This document shows, piece after piece, positions 26,901 to 35,360 of a stretch of 64,000 nucleotides of DNA. The stretch's first letter is position 1. Every line of letters begins with the position of its first letter. Source of the DNA: Bacteroidota bacterium (GTDB lineage: Bacteria > Bacteroidota > Bacteroidia > Chitinophagales > Saprospiraceae); the NCBI GenBank assembly GCA_024743405.1, contig JANSWP010000033.1, forward strand, positions 1-64,000, given 5' to 3'. The notes beneath the pieces are model-generated. The model was not told the DNA's origin and ran no database searches. It saw only the letters and a list, made by a program, of their open reading frames with translations. A program made the translations under genes and the position numbers.

Positions 26901-29900
26901 CTGGTCAAAATACGCTAACTCCTGAGGTAGATGATTCTGGGATTTATGAATTGTTAGTTACTAATATTGAAAATGGTTGTACGGCAATTTCAGAAATTGA
27001 AATCACAAAAGATGATAACATTCCAGTAGCGGAGGCACTTGTAAATGAAGGACTGACCTGTGAAATTTTAAATTTGGAAATTGATGGTACAAACTCCACG
27101 CAAGGCAACAATATTAGTTTTGAATGGACAACCTTAGACGGTAATTTCGAAGCCAATCAGAATACCTTAAACCCGACGATTAATGAGCCAGGTACTTATA
27201 CATTGACCATTTTTGATGCTAATAATGATTGTGAAGCCACGACGAGTGTGACCGTTATCCAAGATGTTGAACTGCCAAATGTGGAAGCTGGTAATCCATT
27301 TACTTTAACTTGTGAAAATCCGGAGTTTACCCTCAATCCTAATGGATCTTCCGTAGGGACTAATTTCGAATTTGAATGGACTACACCTGATGGCAATTTT
27401 CTGAATTCACCTGATTCTTTGATGGCTGATGTAGACCAATCGGGTACTTATTATTTGAATATTGTAAATATAGAAAATGGATGTGAGGCTTTGGATTCTG
27501 TGATTATTTTGGAAAATATGGTTGCACCGATTATTGAAATTGAAAATCCAGAAGTGTTGACTTGTTCAGTTTTGACATTGACTTTGGATGCAGAAAATTC
27601 GAGTCAAGGAACTCCATTTGAATATGAATGGATCACTTCGGATGGGAATATTTTGAATGGCTCCAATTCGTTAAATCCAGAAATTGATCAACCCGGTAAT
27701 TACGATTTATTAATCACTAATATTGAAAATGGATGTACAACGATCTCTAATGTGTTGGTTAGTCAGAATGTCGATTATCCTGATGCCGATGCGGGTGAGA
27801 CCTTCGAATTGAACTGCTTTTTCCCTGAATTGAGCCTAAATGGAAATGGCTCGATAGGTAATGAGTTTCAATATTCATGGACAACTCAAAATGGAAATAT
27901 CCTTTCCAATCAAACGACACTAAATCCAGAAATTGATCAACCCGGCGATTATGAATTGACCGTACTGAATGCTGAAAATAACTGTGCAACTGCGGCTTCT
28001 GTGAATATTACTCAAAATATTACTTCTCCAATTGCCGAAGCAGGCGACCCATTTATTTTATCTTGTTCTGTTACGTCTCAAGATCTGGACGGTGTGGGTT
28101 CTGATTTAGGTTCTGAGTTTGAGTATATATGGACAACACCAAACGGGAATATTCTTGCTGGCGAAACCTCATTAACTCCTGAAATCAATGCCCCAGGTAT
28201 TTACGAAATATTGGTCACTAATACTCAAAATGGTTGTACCGAAATGGATCAAGTGACGATCCAACAAGATGCCAATGCTCCTATTGCCGATGCAGGTACA
28301 GCTGAACCCTTGACTTGTGTTATTTCGACGATTGATTTGAATGGTTCTAATTCAAGTCAAGGCAATGAATTTACGTACAATTGGACGACTCAAAATGGAA
28401 CAATAATAACCAACCCAAATGACTTAAATATTCAAGTTAACCAACCTGGTACTTATCTTTTGACCGTGACTAATTTGGATAATAATTGTGAGACTATTTC
28501 CTCCGTAATTGTCAATGAAGATGTTCTTTTGCCTTTAGTAGAGGCTGGCGAAACAGCTCAATTAACTTGCGAAACTACGATCTTAAATCTGGATGGAACG
28601 GACTCCAATCAAGGTAATAACTTCCAATATTCTTGGACAACTTCTAATGGAAATATAGTCTCGGGGTCAACTAGTTTAGAACCTGAAGTTGACGAACCGG
28701 GCGTGTATGAATTAACTATTTTGAATACGGTAAATGGTTGTGAATCAACGGATTTTGTGAGTGTTGGACAAGATGTTTTGGAACCAAATGCTTCCGTGTT
28801 CGTAGGAGAAGATTTGACCTGTGTAACGGAAACGGTGGCAGTTTTAGGTGCGGCAATTGGTTCAGGAACGACCTTCAGTTTTGAATGGATAACGGCAAAT
28901 GGGAATATTATTTCGGATATCAATTTAGCTGGGATAGATGTGGATGAACCTGGTATTTACGAGGTCTTAGTAACTGATAATACGAATGGTTGTACCACTG
29001 TTGAATCTATTGAAGTCTTTCAAAATACGACTTCCCCAATTGCGAATGCGGCGGTTAATGATGAATTAGATTGCAATAATCTGACCCTTAATTTGGATGG
29101 GGCAAATTCTAGCCAAGGCATTAATTTTGAATATTTATGGACAACGTCAAATGGCAATATTTTGAATGGAGAAACGACCCTATATCCTCAAATCAATGAA
29201 CCTGGTCAATATCAAATTTTGGTCACTAATAATGTCAATGGATGTACTTCGATTAATGACGTAAATGTGAATCAAGATATCAATCCACCCATACTTTCAA
29301 TTGCGAATCCTGATCTTTTAACTTGTACGGTTTTGGAAGTAAATTTAGATGCAAGTAGTTCTAGTCAGGGCAATAATTTTTCATATAATTGGACGACTTC
29401 CAATGGGAATATCCTTTCGGGTATAAATACGTCAATGCCTCAAATTAATCAAATCGGAACCTATTTATTGACTATTTTAAATACAGAGAATGGCTGTGCC
29501 GAAACGAGTTCGGTAGATGTCACTCAAGACATTCAACCACCAGTCGCAGATGCAGGAGTAACTTTTGTTTTAAATTGTTTTGATGACGTTCAATTTTTGG
29601 ATGGAACAGCTTCTCAGTCTGGACAAAATATCAGTTATGAATGGACTTCTAATAATGGAATCCTAGAGAATGGTACCAATACCTCCACTCCGGGAATCAG
29701 CTCTGGAGGTACCTATCAAATCGTTGTTACCAATCTCCAAAATGGCTGTACGGCGAGGGATCAAGTGATCATTACTGAAGATATTCCGTTGGCATTTCCT
29801 GAGTCAGATCAACCTGTTTGTTATGGAGAAAAAGGCGCCATTTCAATACCAACAGTAACAGGTGGAACTTCTCCTTATTTGTATGCTATTGACGGCGAAA

Positions 29901-30559
29901 CTTTCGGTAATCAAAACTTCTTTACGAACCTAGAGCCGGGCAATTATCCTGTCATTGTTCAAGATGCCAATGGTTGTGAACATGAAGAAATAGTTCAAAT
30001 AATACAACCTACGGAAGTTACCGTTTTTACAACTCCTGAAGTTGAAATTGAACTGGGTGATAACCAACAACTGATTGCGCAGACAAGTCTTTTGAATTCG
30101 CAAATTGCTGAAATTCAATGGTTCCCTTCTGAAACATTAAGTTGTTCGGACTGCTTGACACCAATAGCAATTCCAACTCAAAGTACGATTTATACGGTGA
30201 CCATACGAGACGGAAATGGATGTGAAGATCAATCAAATATCTTGGTTCGAGTGAATAAAGATGTGAGTGTTTATATTCCGAATGGATTCAGTCCAAATGG
30301 AGATGGAATTAATGACATTTTCCACGTTTTCGCAAAAACAGAAGGCGTTTCTCAAGTCAAATCCTTCTTGATATTTGATCGTTGGGGCAACGGCGTTTTT
30401 GAAGATTATGATTTTCAACCCAATGACCCTGCACACGGTTGGGATGGGCAACACCGAGGTGAAGAAATGAATGCAGCAGTGTTTGTTTATTTTGCTGAAA
30501 TTGAGTTTATAGATGGTCGCGTGGAGCTGTTTGAAGGGGATGTTACTTTGGTGAAATAG
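23933..30559 (+). CDS. Giant repeat adhesin with T9SS type B sorting domain
   Basis: 2208 residues. Signal peptide (about 1-22, ending LMAQ), a PKD/Ig-like domain (about 23-87), and a jelly-roll, carbohydrate-binding-like domain (about 90-255; ends GNDFALDDISFSP). Then come twenty tandem domains of about 84 residues (about 270-1955), each with the pattern LxC...LDGxNSSQG...YxWTTxNGNI...PGTYxLxVTNxxNGC and exactly two cysteines. An SprB-like repeat (about 1956-2026), an Ig-like domain, and a type B sorting domain (IPNGFSPNGDGINDIF, FDRWGN, GWDGQH, GDVTLVK) end the protein. It should be exported through T9SS and displayed or released as a long fibre for adhesion, gliding or prey and particle contact. 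The small cohesin-like gene follows downstream. Confidence 0.9.
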   Translation: MKVRLLPLLLVLWNFPMILMAQPCGISVDAGPDASVCFPGGPIQLNGSVNGTVLSTSWSPTFGLSNPNVLNPIATVNTTTIYTLTAGTFNPNINLITNGNFSGGNLGFTSQYLHNPTSLWNEGTYAVTNNPANVHPNFQPCSDHTGGGQMMVVNGSSTPGENIWCQTVPVVPNTDYAFSAWVASVISASPAQLQFSINGQLVGNIYNASSATCIWEQFFEVWNSGNTGVATICIVNQNTQPSGNDFALDDISFSPLCEETDEVTIEVVQIFAIANGVEFIDCNENGGIGIQLDGTPSSSGNNITYNWTTFNGNIVSGGNTTTPTVNAPGSYNLTVSFNDGITVCQEMITVEVLQDPNIPFALASAPNNIDCSNPTATVLGIGSSEGSEYTYLWTTFGGNILAGETTLTPLVDEAGTYNILVTNTENGCTATATVTITEDMTEPDAFANSPGELDCLNEALILDGFGSSEGNEFNYQWTTGDGNIVNGETTLEPEIDQPGTYNILVTNSLNGCTAEAEVTVDQNNLEPDVEIAPADDLNCVINELDLDATGSNNIGNFTFQWSTFNGNITEGENTLQPTINLTGTYTLVITNEDNGCTAEDNITIDENITTPNAEIETPETLSCTASSVQLDGTNSDQGSNFSFEWTTQNGNYESGDDTLEPTVNAAGEYTLIITNDENGCTSAETIEVFGDNSLPIADAGLPQNLDCVTTEIDLDGENSSQNGNFLYQWVTSNGNIVSGDQTLTPNVDLGGTYVLTVTNLDNNCTATSSVIILQDDEIPTADAGEEDVINCNALTLILNGENSSQGTAFNYEWTTDDGSFIAGQNTLTPEINEGGTYILTISNTANNCISNDTVLISEDLQIPIADAGNTNELNCLIDTLVLDGSNSSIGNNIVYNWSTQDGNILSGMTDTIAQVNEPGTYQIIVLNEVNGCADTSSVDISQDIELPNADAGSTFQLDCNMPTGALNGENSSQGANFEYQWMTANGSLISGQNTLTPEVDDSGIYELLVTNIENGCTAISEIEITKDDNIPVAEALVNEGLTCEILNLEIDGTNSTQGNNISFEWTTLDGNFEANQNTLNPTINEPGTYTLTIFDANNDCEATTSVTVIQDVELPNVEAGNPFTLTCENPEFTLNPNGSSVGTNFEFEWTTPDGNFLNSPDSLMADVDQSGTYYLNIVNIENGCEALDSVIILENMVAPIIEIENPEVLTCSVLTLTLDAENSSQGTPFEYEWITSDGNILNGSNSLNPEIDQPGNYDLLITNIENGCTTISNVLVSQNVDYPDADAGETFELNCFFPELSLNGNGSIGNEFQYSWTTQNGNILSNQTTLNPEIDQPGDYELTVLNAENNCATAASVNITQNITSPIAEAGDPFILSCSVTSQDLDGVGSDLGSEFEYIWTTPNGNILAGETSLTPEINAPGIYEILVTNTQNGCTEMDQVTIQQDANAPIADAGTAEPLTCVISTIDLNGSNSSQGNEFTYNWTTQNGTIITNPNDLNIQVNQPGTYLLTVTNLDNNCETISSVIVNEDVLLPLVEAGETAQLTCETTILNLDGTDSNQGNNFQYSWTTSNGNIVSGSTSLEPEVDEPGVYELTILNTVNGCESTDFVSVGQDVLEPNASVFVGEDLTCVTETVAVLGAAIGSGTTFSFEWITANGNIISDINLAGIDVDEPGIYEVLVTDNTNGCTTVESIEVFQNTTSPIANAAVNDELDCNNLTLNLDGANSSQGINFEYLWTTSNGNILNGETTLYPQINEPGQYQILVTNNVNGCTSINDVNVNQDINPPILSIANPDLLTCTVLEVNLDASSSSQGNNFSYNWTTSNGNILSGINTSMPQINQIGTYLLTILNTENGCAETSSVDVTQDIQPPVADAGVTFVLNCFDDVQFLDGTASQSGQNISYEWTSNNGILENGTNTSTPGISSGGTYQIVVTNLQNGCTARDQVIITEDIPLAFPESDQPVCYGEKGAISIPTVTGGTSPYLYAIDGETFGNQNFFTNLEPGNYPVIVQDANGCEHEEIVQIIQPTEVTVFTTPEVEIELGDNQQLIAQTSLLNSQIAEIQWFPSETLSCSDCLTPIAIPTQSTIYTVTIRDGNGCEDQSNILVRVNKDVSVYIPNGFSPNGDGINDIFHVFAKTEGVSQVKSFLIFDRWGNGVFEDYDFQPNDPAHGWDGQHRGEEMNAAVFVYFAEIEFIDGRVELFEGDVTLVK
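24740..29797 (+). repeat. Twenty tandem ~252-bp coding repeats (84-residue domains)
   Basis: The repeats lie at residues ~270-1955 of the giant adhesin. The first is about 91 residues, one is 83, and the others are 84. Protein identity is moderate and DNA identity lower, so the array is old or diversified rather than freshly amplified. Each unit has one cysteine near residue 11 and one near residue 68, presumably forming an internal disulfide. Confidence 0.85.
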
Positions 30560-30898
30560 GACTTTTTTTGTTTGAGATTTTGCTGTCTTTAACGAGGTTC
30601 CCAAGGCAAAGAAATGATACATTAATAATACTACTTTTTCTACGGTATACTTTTTAAAGCTGTGGAAAAGGCTGTCTAAGACGGTGAAAGCCTCTCCAAA
30701 AGAAATTTTCGCCCCATAGGAGCGAGGATTTCATAATTGTACGGGAAAGAAAAACAACTAAAACATTTATTAAACCTTACCTATCAAAATCTTAAAGTGC
30801 AATTTCAACAGGGTTTTTACGGTAGTAAATCCTTAATTTTGTTGAATATCTTCATCTGAGGTATACTTTTTGAAATAGCTTAACAAAATTATCGTCCT
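30560..30898. other. Intergenic region, no gene seen
   Basis: 339 bp between the giant adhesin and the cohesin-like gene. A GGTATACTTTTT motif appears twice (near 30639 and 30858), the second about 35 bp before the downstream start. It could be part of a promoter, but this is weak. Confidence 0.35.
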
Positions 30899-31402
30899 AT
30901 GAAATTGATTGCATATCCAATGGCCCTTTTGATGGGCTTTCTCGTACTTACTTCCTTTCAAATTAAGGAAAACAGTTTGTCTTCTTTGACTTTGGCGGCT
31001 TCCAATAAAACAGCCCTTTCAGGCAAAGAAGTTTGCATAGATGTTTCTGTGAAAGATTTCAATAAAATCCTTTCCATGCAATACTCTATGAAATGGTCTA
31101 CCCAAAAATTGAAATTTAACCGAATAGACGGGATGAATTTGGCGGGCTTGAGTGCTGCTAATTTTGGGGCACACGCAACGGAGCAAGGTATTTTGACTTT
31201 TGCATGGTTTGATGCCAATATTCGAGGAATTTCTGTTCCTGATGGTACTTCGATTTATCAGGTTTGCTATGATGTTTTAGGAAAAGCTGGTGAGAAAGCC
31301 TATTTCCAGTTTACCAATCATCCTACGATTGTAGAGATTTCTGATACGAATGGAAATTTTCTAGATTTGAACTCAACGAATGGATTAATTAAAATTCAAT
31401 AA
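30899..31402 (+). CDS. Secreted cohesin-like domain protein
   Basis: 167 residues: a hydrophobic leader (about 5-22, YPMALLMGFLVLTSFQ) then a single beta-sandwich that reads like a cohesin domain. SGKEVCIDVSVKDFNKILSM gives the first strands, YSMKWSTQKLKFNRI the next, then ILTFAWFDANIRGISVPDGTSIYQVCYDVLGKAG, with typical FAWFD and 'DGTxIYQVCYDV' features. Two cysteines may form a disulfide. Cohesins bind dockerins or act in cell-surface assembly; no dockerin partner is visible in the window. The protein has no sorting domain or lipobox, so it may be periplasmic or rely on a partner. It directly follows the giant adhesin. Confidence 0.75.
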   Translation: MKLIAYPMALLMGFLVLTSFQIKENSLSSLTLAASNKTALSGKEVCIDVSVKDFNKILSMQYSMKWSTQKLKFNRIDGMNLAGLSAANFGAHATEQGILTFAWFDANIRGISVPDGTSIYQVCYDVLGKAGEKAYFQFTNHPTIVEISDTNGNFLDLNSTNGLIKIQ

Positions 31403-31426
31403 TTTCAGTCAGACTGATTTTTGGAT

Positions 31427-31472
31427 AAAAAAAGAGAGTCGAGTACTGCACAAGTACTCGACTCTCTTTTTT
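31427..31472. terminator. Strong bidirectional terminator
   Basis: About 20-bp perfect arms (31427-31447 and 31453-31472) enclose a short loop, with A and T runs on the outsides. It lies between convergent genes ending at 31402 (plus) and 31505 (minus) and serves both. Confidence 0.9.
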
Positions 31473-31504
31473 ACCGCCATAGTATAATGAATGTATTAGC
31501 AGGA

Positions 31505-32548
31505 TTAATCCTTCTCTTCGTTGAAAAAGACCTTATAAAAGTGCATCCCTTTTACTTCATCGTAGCCTTTTTCAATAAAATAAGCACTTGTCTCAGGATT
31601 GTTGAAATCCAGTTTTATCTGGATATTTGTATCAAGTTTAATTATGTTTTTGATTTTTCGTTTAGCAGATTTTAATGCAGGTTCAGAAATCTCAAAACCA
31701 TTTACATCCTCCAGTCCAAAATCTTCTTGAAAACTATCTAGTTCTTTTTTCAATTCCTCTTTTTCCGGTAAAACTTTCTCTTTAAAATCGTCAAAGTTGA
31801 AGACTTCATTCTTTGTAAAATATTCAACAGAGTCTGCCATAAACTGGACTTGTTCGCGGCGGTCGCCATTTTCGCCTATTACCTCCTGAGAAAACTCATT
31901 CGCCATTTCTAAATACAATTTGGTATGGAAATTTTCATCCTCTACAAAGTCAATATTTAAAAAATGGTGTGTCCAATAAAGCGCATCATAATTATTATTG
32001 TCCACGCTTAATACACGAAAACCATCAGCTGCATTGGAGTTTACAATTAAGCAACCTTTGTCTAGTTTATCAATATTGATTCCATCCATGGCATCAATTG
32101 ACAGGTTTTCTCCTAGCGTCGAAACTTTGAGGAAAGTATTTTTTCTTTCCGATTTAAAAACACCAATGGCATTCACTAATTCATCATCAATCAACAAATC
32201 AGAGAAGTAAGCCATATAGACCTCTCCTGACTTTATGTTTGGATGGTTTGATTGATTGTATAAATGATAAAGCATATGCGTAGACTGTTCATAAAACCGG
32301 CTAGGGTCTTCAAAAACAGTTTTACAATAGCCATATATTTCGTTGTAATTGAGGTCACTAGAGTGCTGAAATCGAAATAATTCTTGCGATTTCTTAATAG
32401 GTTTCAGAAAGTAGTGCATCAATGCTTCTTCCATTTCTGGATTGAGTTCGTACAATGATTCTGAAATGAAATTTTTTTCGGCACGTTGCTTATTTCCTAC
32501 ACGGTGAATGGCTAACTCCTTGAGTTGAATGGTGCTGTAATTTAGCAT
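31505..32548 (-). CDS. Nucleoid-associated protein (NdpA/YejK-like family)
   Basis: 347 residues matching the 37-kDa nucleoid-associated protein family: IHRVGNKQRAEKNFISES at the N-terminus, LLIDDELVNAIGVFKSE in the middle, DALYWTHHFLNI, then a C-terminal helical part with EVFNFDDFKEKVL and KLDTNIQIKLDF. Family members bind DNA or associate with the nucleoid; the role is poorly defined. In Bacteroidota it is usually a single conserved gene. No signal peptide, so cytoplasmic. Confidence 0.85.
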   Translation of the reverse strand: MLNYSTIQLKELAIHRVGNKQRAEKNFISESLYELNPEMEEALMHYFLKPIKKSQELFRFQHSSDLNYNEIYGYCKTVFEDPSRFYEQSTHMLYHLYNQSNHPNIKSGEVYMAYFSDLLIDDELVNAIGVFKSERKNTFLKVSTLGENLSIDAMDGINIDKLDKGCLIVNSNAADGFRVLSVDNNNYDALYWTHHFLNIDFVEDENFHTKLYLEMANEFSQEVIGENGDRREQVQFMADSVEYFTKNEVFNFDDFKEKVLPEKEELKKELDSFQEDFGLEDVNGFEISEPALKSAKRKIKNIIKLDTNIQIKLDFNNPETSAYFIEKGYDEVKGMHFYKVFFNEEKD

Positions 32549-32901
32549 TTTTCAGAAAGTTTTCTAAGTTGATTTCTTCAATGCTTCAAATGTACAATAG
32601 GAGAGGGGGCTTAACAATTATTTGTGGTCGATAGTATCAACAAGTTTTCCACAAAGGAGCAGAATAAGATAAAAATGTCTCTAATGAGATGGTCTATCCC
32701 TTAATTTTATGCTTTTAGGGAGTAGGAAATAAATAAGGTACCCAAATTTTGCACAGCTATTTTTTATTCAATCGAGGCAAAAAGCACAGGCATATCCTTA
32801 GATATGGCGAGTATTTTTAACGAAATATGGTGAAAAAATAGTCCGTCATAATATGTGTGAGTTATTTCTATCCAAGCACTTACCTTCCTTTACACGAAAA
32901 A
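32549..32901. other. Intergenic region, nothing recognised
   Basis: 353 bp upstream of the minus-strand nucleoid-associated gene and downstream of the minus-strand M43 protease. It must contain the nucleoid gene promoter. I see no strong hairpin, repeat or ORF with protein character. Confidence 0.4.
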
Positions 32902-34449
32902 TCATTGTACGATCACCCTTTCTAATATTCTCCCAAACTCACTTTCAACTCCGACAAAGTAAACGCCACTATTCAAATCAGGTAAATCAAAAGAAGTCGT
33001 CTGTAAACCACCAATTCCTTCCAAATTTTGCTCAAAAAATACTCGACCAACTACACTATAAACCCGCATTTTCAAATCCATAGCTCGATCTAAATTCAAG
33101 TAGATGGTAAATGTAGAAGAGGTCTTCATTAGAGTGGGGTAGACAGAAAAATCAGTCAACCCTTCTATATTGCCAACTCCACTGACATCAGCAGTTTGGA
33201 AAATTTGTAGTTCAGATAGGTCTTCGCAAAAATGATAATTATTATAAGCTGTGACTTCCCAAGAATATTCTTTGCCGATAGACAAATCACCAATATTGAT
33301 GCTTGTTTCGGTTGTTTCGAATTCTTCCACGATAAAGGAGCTATTATTAAACAATCGACGCACTGTACCAACATAGCCCGCTGCTCCTGCGACGGGTTCC
33401 CATTCTAGAGTGATATCTTCAAATGGTACTTGATCATCGTTGAGTGGATAAAGGGCGACGGGAGGTCCATCGGGGGCAACGATGGGCATTTGATTGTAGA
33501 GGACATTTGCTTTTTCATCAAGGAGATTGGCACGCATAGCACCAATTTGTTCAAAGGAAAACCGGTCGACACAATTATCTATAGAATAAGACATGATCAA
33601 TTTACCATCAGAGATAAACTTAACTCCATTGGGGTCGGTTTGAGTGACAGTACTTAATGAATCAGCATCACATGACCAACGATAATTCAAATAATCAGGT
33701 TTGGTATCGCAAAAGCCATCAGCGGCATGAGTACAATTGCTGCCGTCTATTTTTTCTACATAGGTAGTGTCAATGATAATCGTATCCAAAATCAAGGTGT
33801 CCTTAAAGAAAGTATAATTGTAAGTCACCTTTTCTGGTGCGGGATTATTATAAGAATGTGGCACACTTCCATCATGGCTTATGCCGCCTTCCCAACCTAA
33901 AAATGGATGAGGTAAGGAAAGCGCATGACCCATTTCATGGGACCAAGTGTGGTCACTGGCTCCCGAACAAGATTTGGACATCGCCATACCCGCATAAGGA
34001 AGATTATACCCACAATTGCCTGCTGGGTCAGATACGAAGTAACAATTGAGGGTATTGTCCACATTGTTGGCAAACATCATTTCTGCACCATCTAATACGG
34101 TTGAGTGGGTATTCCATGCAGAATTGGCGATATATCGAATATCTCCTTCAGTAAAGAAATGAATATTGGCTTGTTCAAAATCGGAATTCAATATACAAAG
34201 CGCATCCATTAAATTGTCAAAACCAAAGTACCCAGTTCCTGCATCAGAGCCAACCAAATGGATAGTTAAGGGGACATATAAAATGGTATCGTTTTCGGTT
34301 TGAAATTGAGATGGGTTTCTCTGGTAGTTTTTAAGCCAATCGGAGCGATAAGAAATGGTGCCACAAGGGGCTAAGTCTGATTTGTTTTGAGCGATTAGGT
34401 CTAATGAGAAGAATAAGATAGAGAGCCCTAATAGTAGATTTTTTATCAT
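32902..34449 (-). CDS. Secreted M43-like zinc metalloprotease with T9SS type A sorting domain
   Basis: 515 residues. Signal peptide (about 1-20, ending DLIA), then a metzincin protease domain of the pappalysin (M43) type. The zinc motif is HEMGHALSLPH (His171, Glu172, His175, His181), and a Met-turn is seen in LIMSYSIDNC. The glycine usual in the motif is a serine here, a variant often seen in Bacteroidota. A fibronectin-like domain follows (about 340-430). The C-terminal ~80 residues are a type A sorting domain (VYPTLMKTSSTFTIYL, LNSGVYFVGVESEFGRILERVIVQ). It should be exported by T9SS and degrade extracellular protein. Cysteine-rich stretches near the active site suggest disulfides. Confidence 0.9.
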   Translation of the reverse strand: MIKNLLLGLSILFFSLDLIAQNKSDLAPCGTISYRSDWLKNYQRNPSQFQTENDTILYVPLTIHLVGSDAGTGYFGFDNLMDALCILNSDFEQANIHFFTEGDIRYIANSAWNTHSTVLDGAEMMFANNVDNTLNCYFVSDPAGNCGYNLPYAGMAMSKSCSGASDHTWSHEMGHALSLPHPFLGWEGGISHDGSVPHSYNNPAPEKVTYNYTFFKDTLILDTIIIDTTYVEKIDGSNCTHAADGFCDTKPDYLNYRWSCDADSLSTVTQTDPNGVKFISDGKLIMSYSIDNCVDRFSFEQIGAMRANLLDEKANVLYNQMPIVAPDGPPVALYPLNDDQVPFEDITLEWEPVAGAAGYVGTVRRLFNNSSFIVEEFETTETSINIGDLSIGKEYSWEVTAYNNYHFCEDLSELQIFQTADVSGVGNIEGLTDFSVYPTLMKTSSTFTIYLNLDRAMDLKMRVYSVVGRVFFEQNLEGIGGLQTTSFDLPDLNSGVYFVGVESEFGRILERVIVQ

Positions 34450-34586
34450 GAGAAATGTGCCTTTGATTTAAGTATTAATGAAGACACAAATTAGGGATTA
34501 TTCCTCGATAAACGTCTTTTTTGCGCCATAGGGCCGCTATGATGACGGATTTTTCAATATTGAAGCCTGAAGAATTTCAAAAAATA

Positions 34587-34653
34587 AAAAAAGATTTCTA
34601 AGCCTGAAACTGTTGTTATTAGGACAGTTATAGTCAGGCTTAGAAATCTTTTT
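34587..34653 (-). terminator. Rho-independent terminator after the small secreted protein gene
   Basis: Arms of about 20 bp (34587-34607 and 34634-34653; AGATTTCTAAGCCTGA) pair, followed on the minus strand by a T-rich run. It lies 38 bp past the stop at 34691. Confidence 0.8.
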
Positions 34654-34690
34654 ATTGAGCTACAAGAGCTACAAGCTTTCTTAAAGTTCC

Positions 34691-35206
34691 TTAGTTATAG
34701 CTATTTACAAAACATCTTGCTTTATTCAAAAAACCTTGTTGGCGGTCAGCATTCACCTCAAATTCACGCAATTCATTGGTATCAGCACTCTTAACGGATA
34801 CAGTTCGAATATTTTGAGAACTTAACCAGTTCAAGTTTTTTGAATTAAGTTTAATATAGTTTTCATGATAGGCATTACCGTCTAAATTCTTGATTACTTC
34901 GGTATTGGTGAAAGCGAGTTTAACTTTTTTCCCGTTGGTATCTATGAAAGTGATCTCGTCATCTTTTTTCAAATTGATACCTTCTACGTTATATAGTTTG
35001 GCGAAGTTGCCATTTGTGTTTTTTACAAATTGAATACCATAAAACCACCTGTCTTTTGAAGAAAGAAGTTGTTTAACGGTCTCGGTTTGATGCAACCCTT
35101 CTTGAGTTACAGTGGTATAAAAAATATTTTCACACTCTTGAGCACTAAGGTTGCTAGTGGAAAATAACATTAAGGAAAAAAGAAGGGTAGAAAGTAAATA
35201 TTTCAT
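34691..35206 (-). CDS. Small secreted protein of unknown function
   Basis: 171 residues with a clear signal peptide (MKYLLSTLLFSLMLFSTSNLSAQ). The mature part is beta-rich (DRWFYGIQFVKNTNGNFAKLYNV, DEITFIDTNGKKVKLAF) with one cysteine near each end (QECENI, KARCFVN) that could pair. No family recognised, no sorting domain and no lipobox, so it is likely periplasmic. It has its own terminator and no operon partner. Confidence 0.7.
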   Translation of the reverse strand: MKYLLSTLLFSLMLFSTSNLSAQECENIFYTTVTQEGLHQTETVKQLLSSKDRWFYGIQFVKNTNGNFAKLYNVEGINLKKDDEITFIDTNGKKVKLAFTNTEVIKNLDGNAYHENYIKLNSKNLNWLSSQNIRTVSVKSADTNELREFEVNADRQQGFLNKARCFVNSYN

Positions 35207-35360
35207 TTGTTCAAATTTTGATAAAAATTGCCCAAAAATACTAAAATTTTAGTGATAATTGAGTAATCTATTTGATCTCTTGAAAAAGACTAAGTGGATA
35301 TTAGGTAAGTACCTTAAACATACTAAGACGCTGCTTTAATTATTCTTAACCTCCAACAAA

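Noticed and set aside
28609-28923. Minus-strand ORF inside the giant adhesin
   Set aside because: It is a reverse-frame product of the repeat units, as are the similar ones at 26944-27156 and 27196-27396.
24740-29797. Regular ~252-bp periodicity considered as a CRISPR array or satellite DNA
   Set aside because: The period is far longer than CRISPR units, there is one continuous reading frame, and DNA identity between units is low. It is a protein domain array.
31421-31675. 84-codon plus-strand ORF after the cohesin-like gene
   Set aside because: It runs through a strong terminator hairpin and then antisense to the nucleoid-associated gene.
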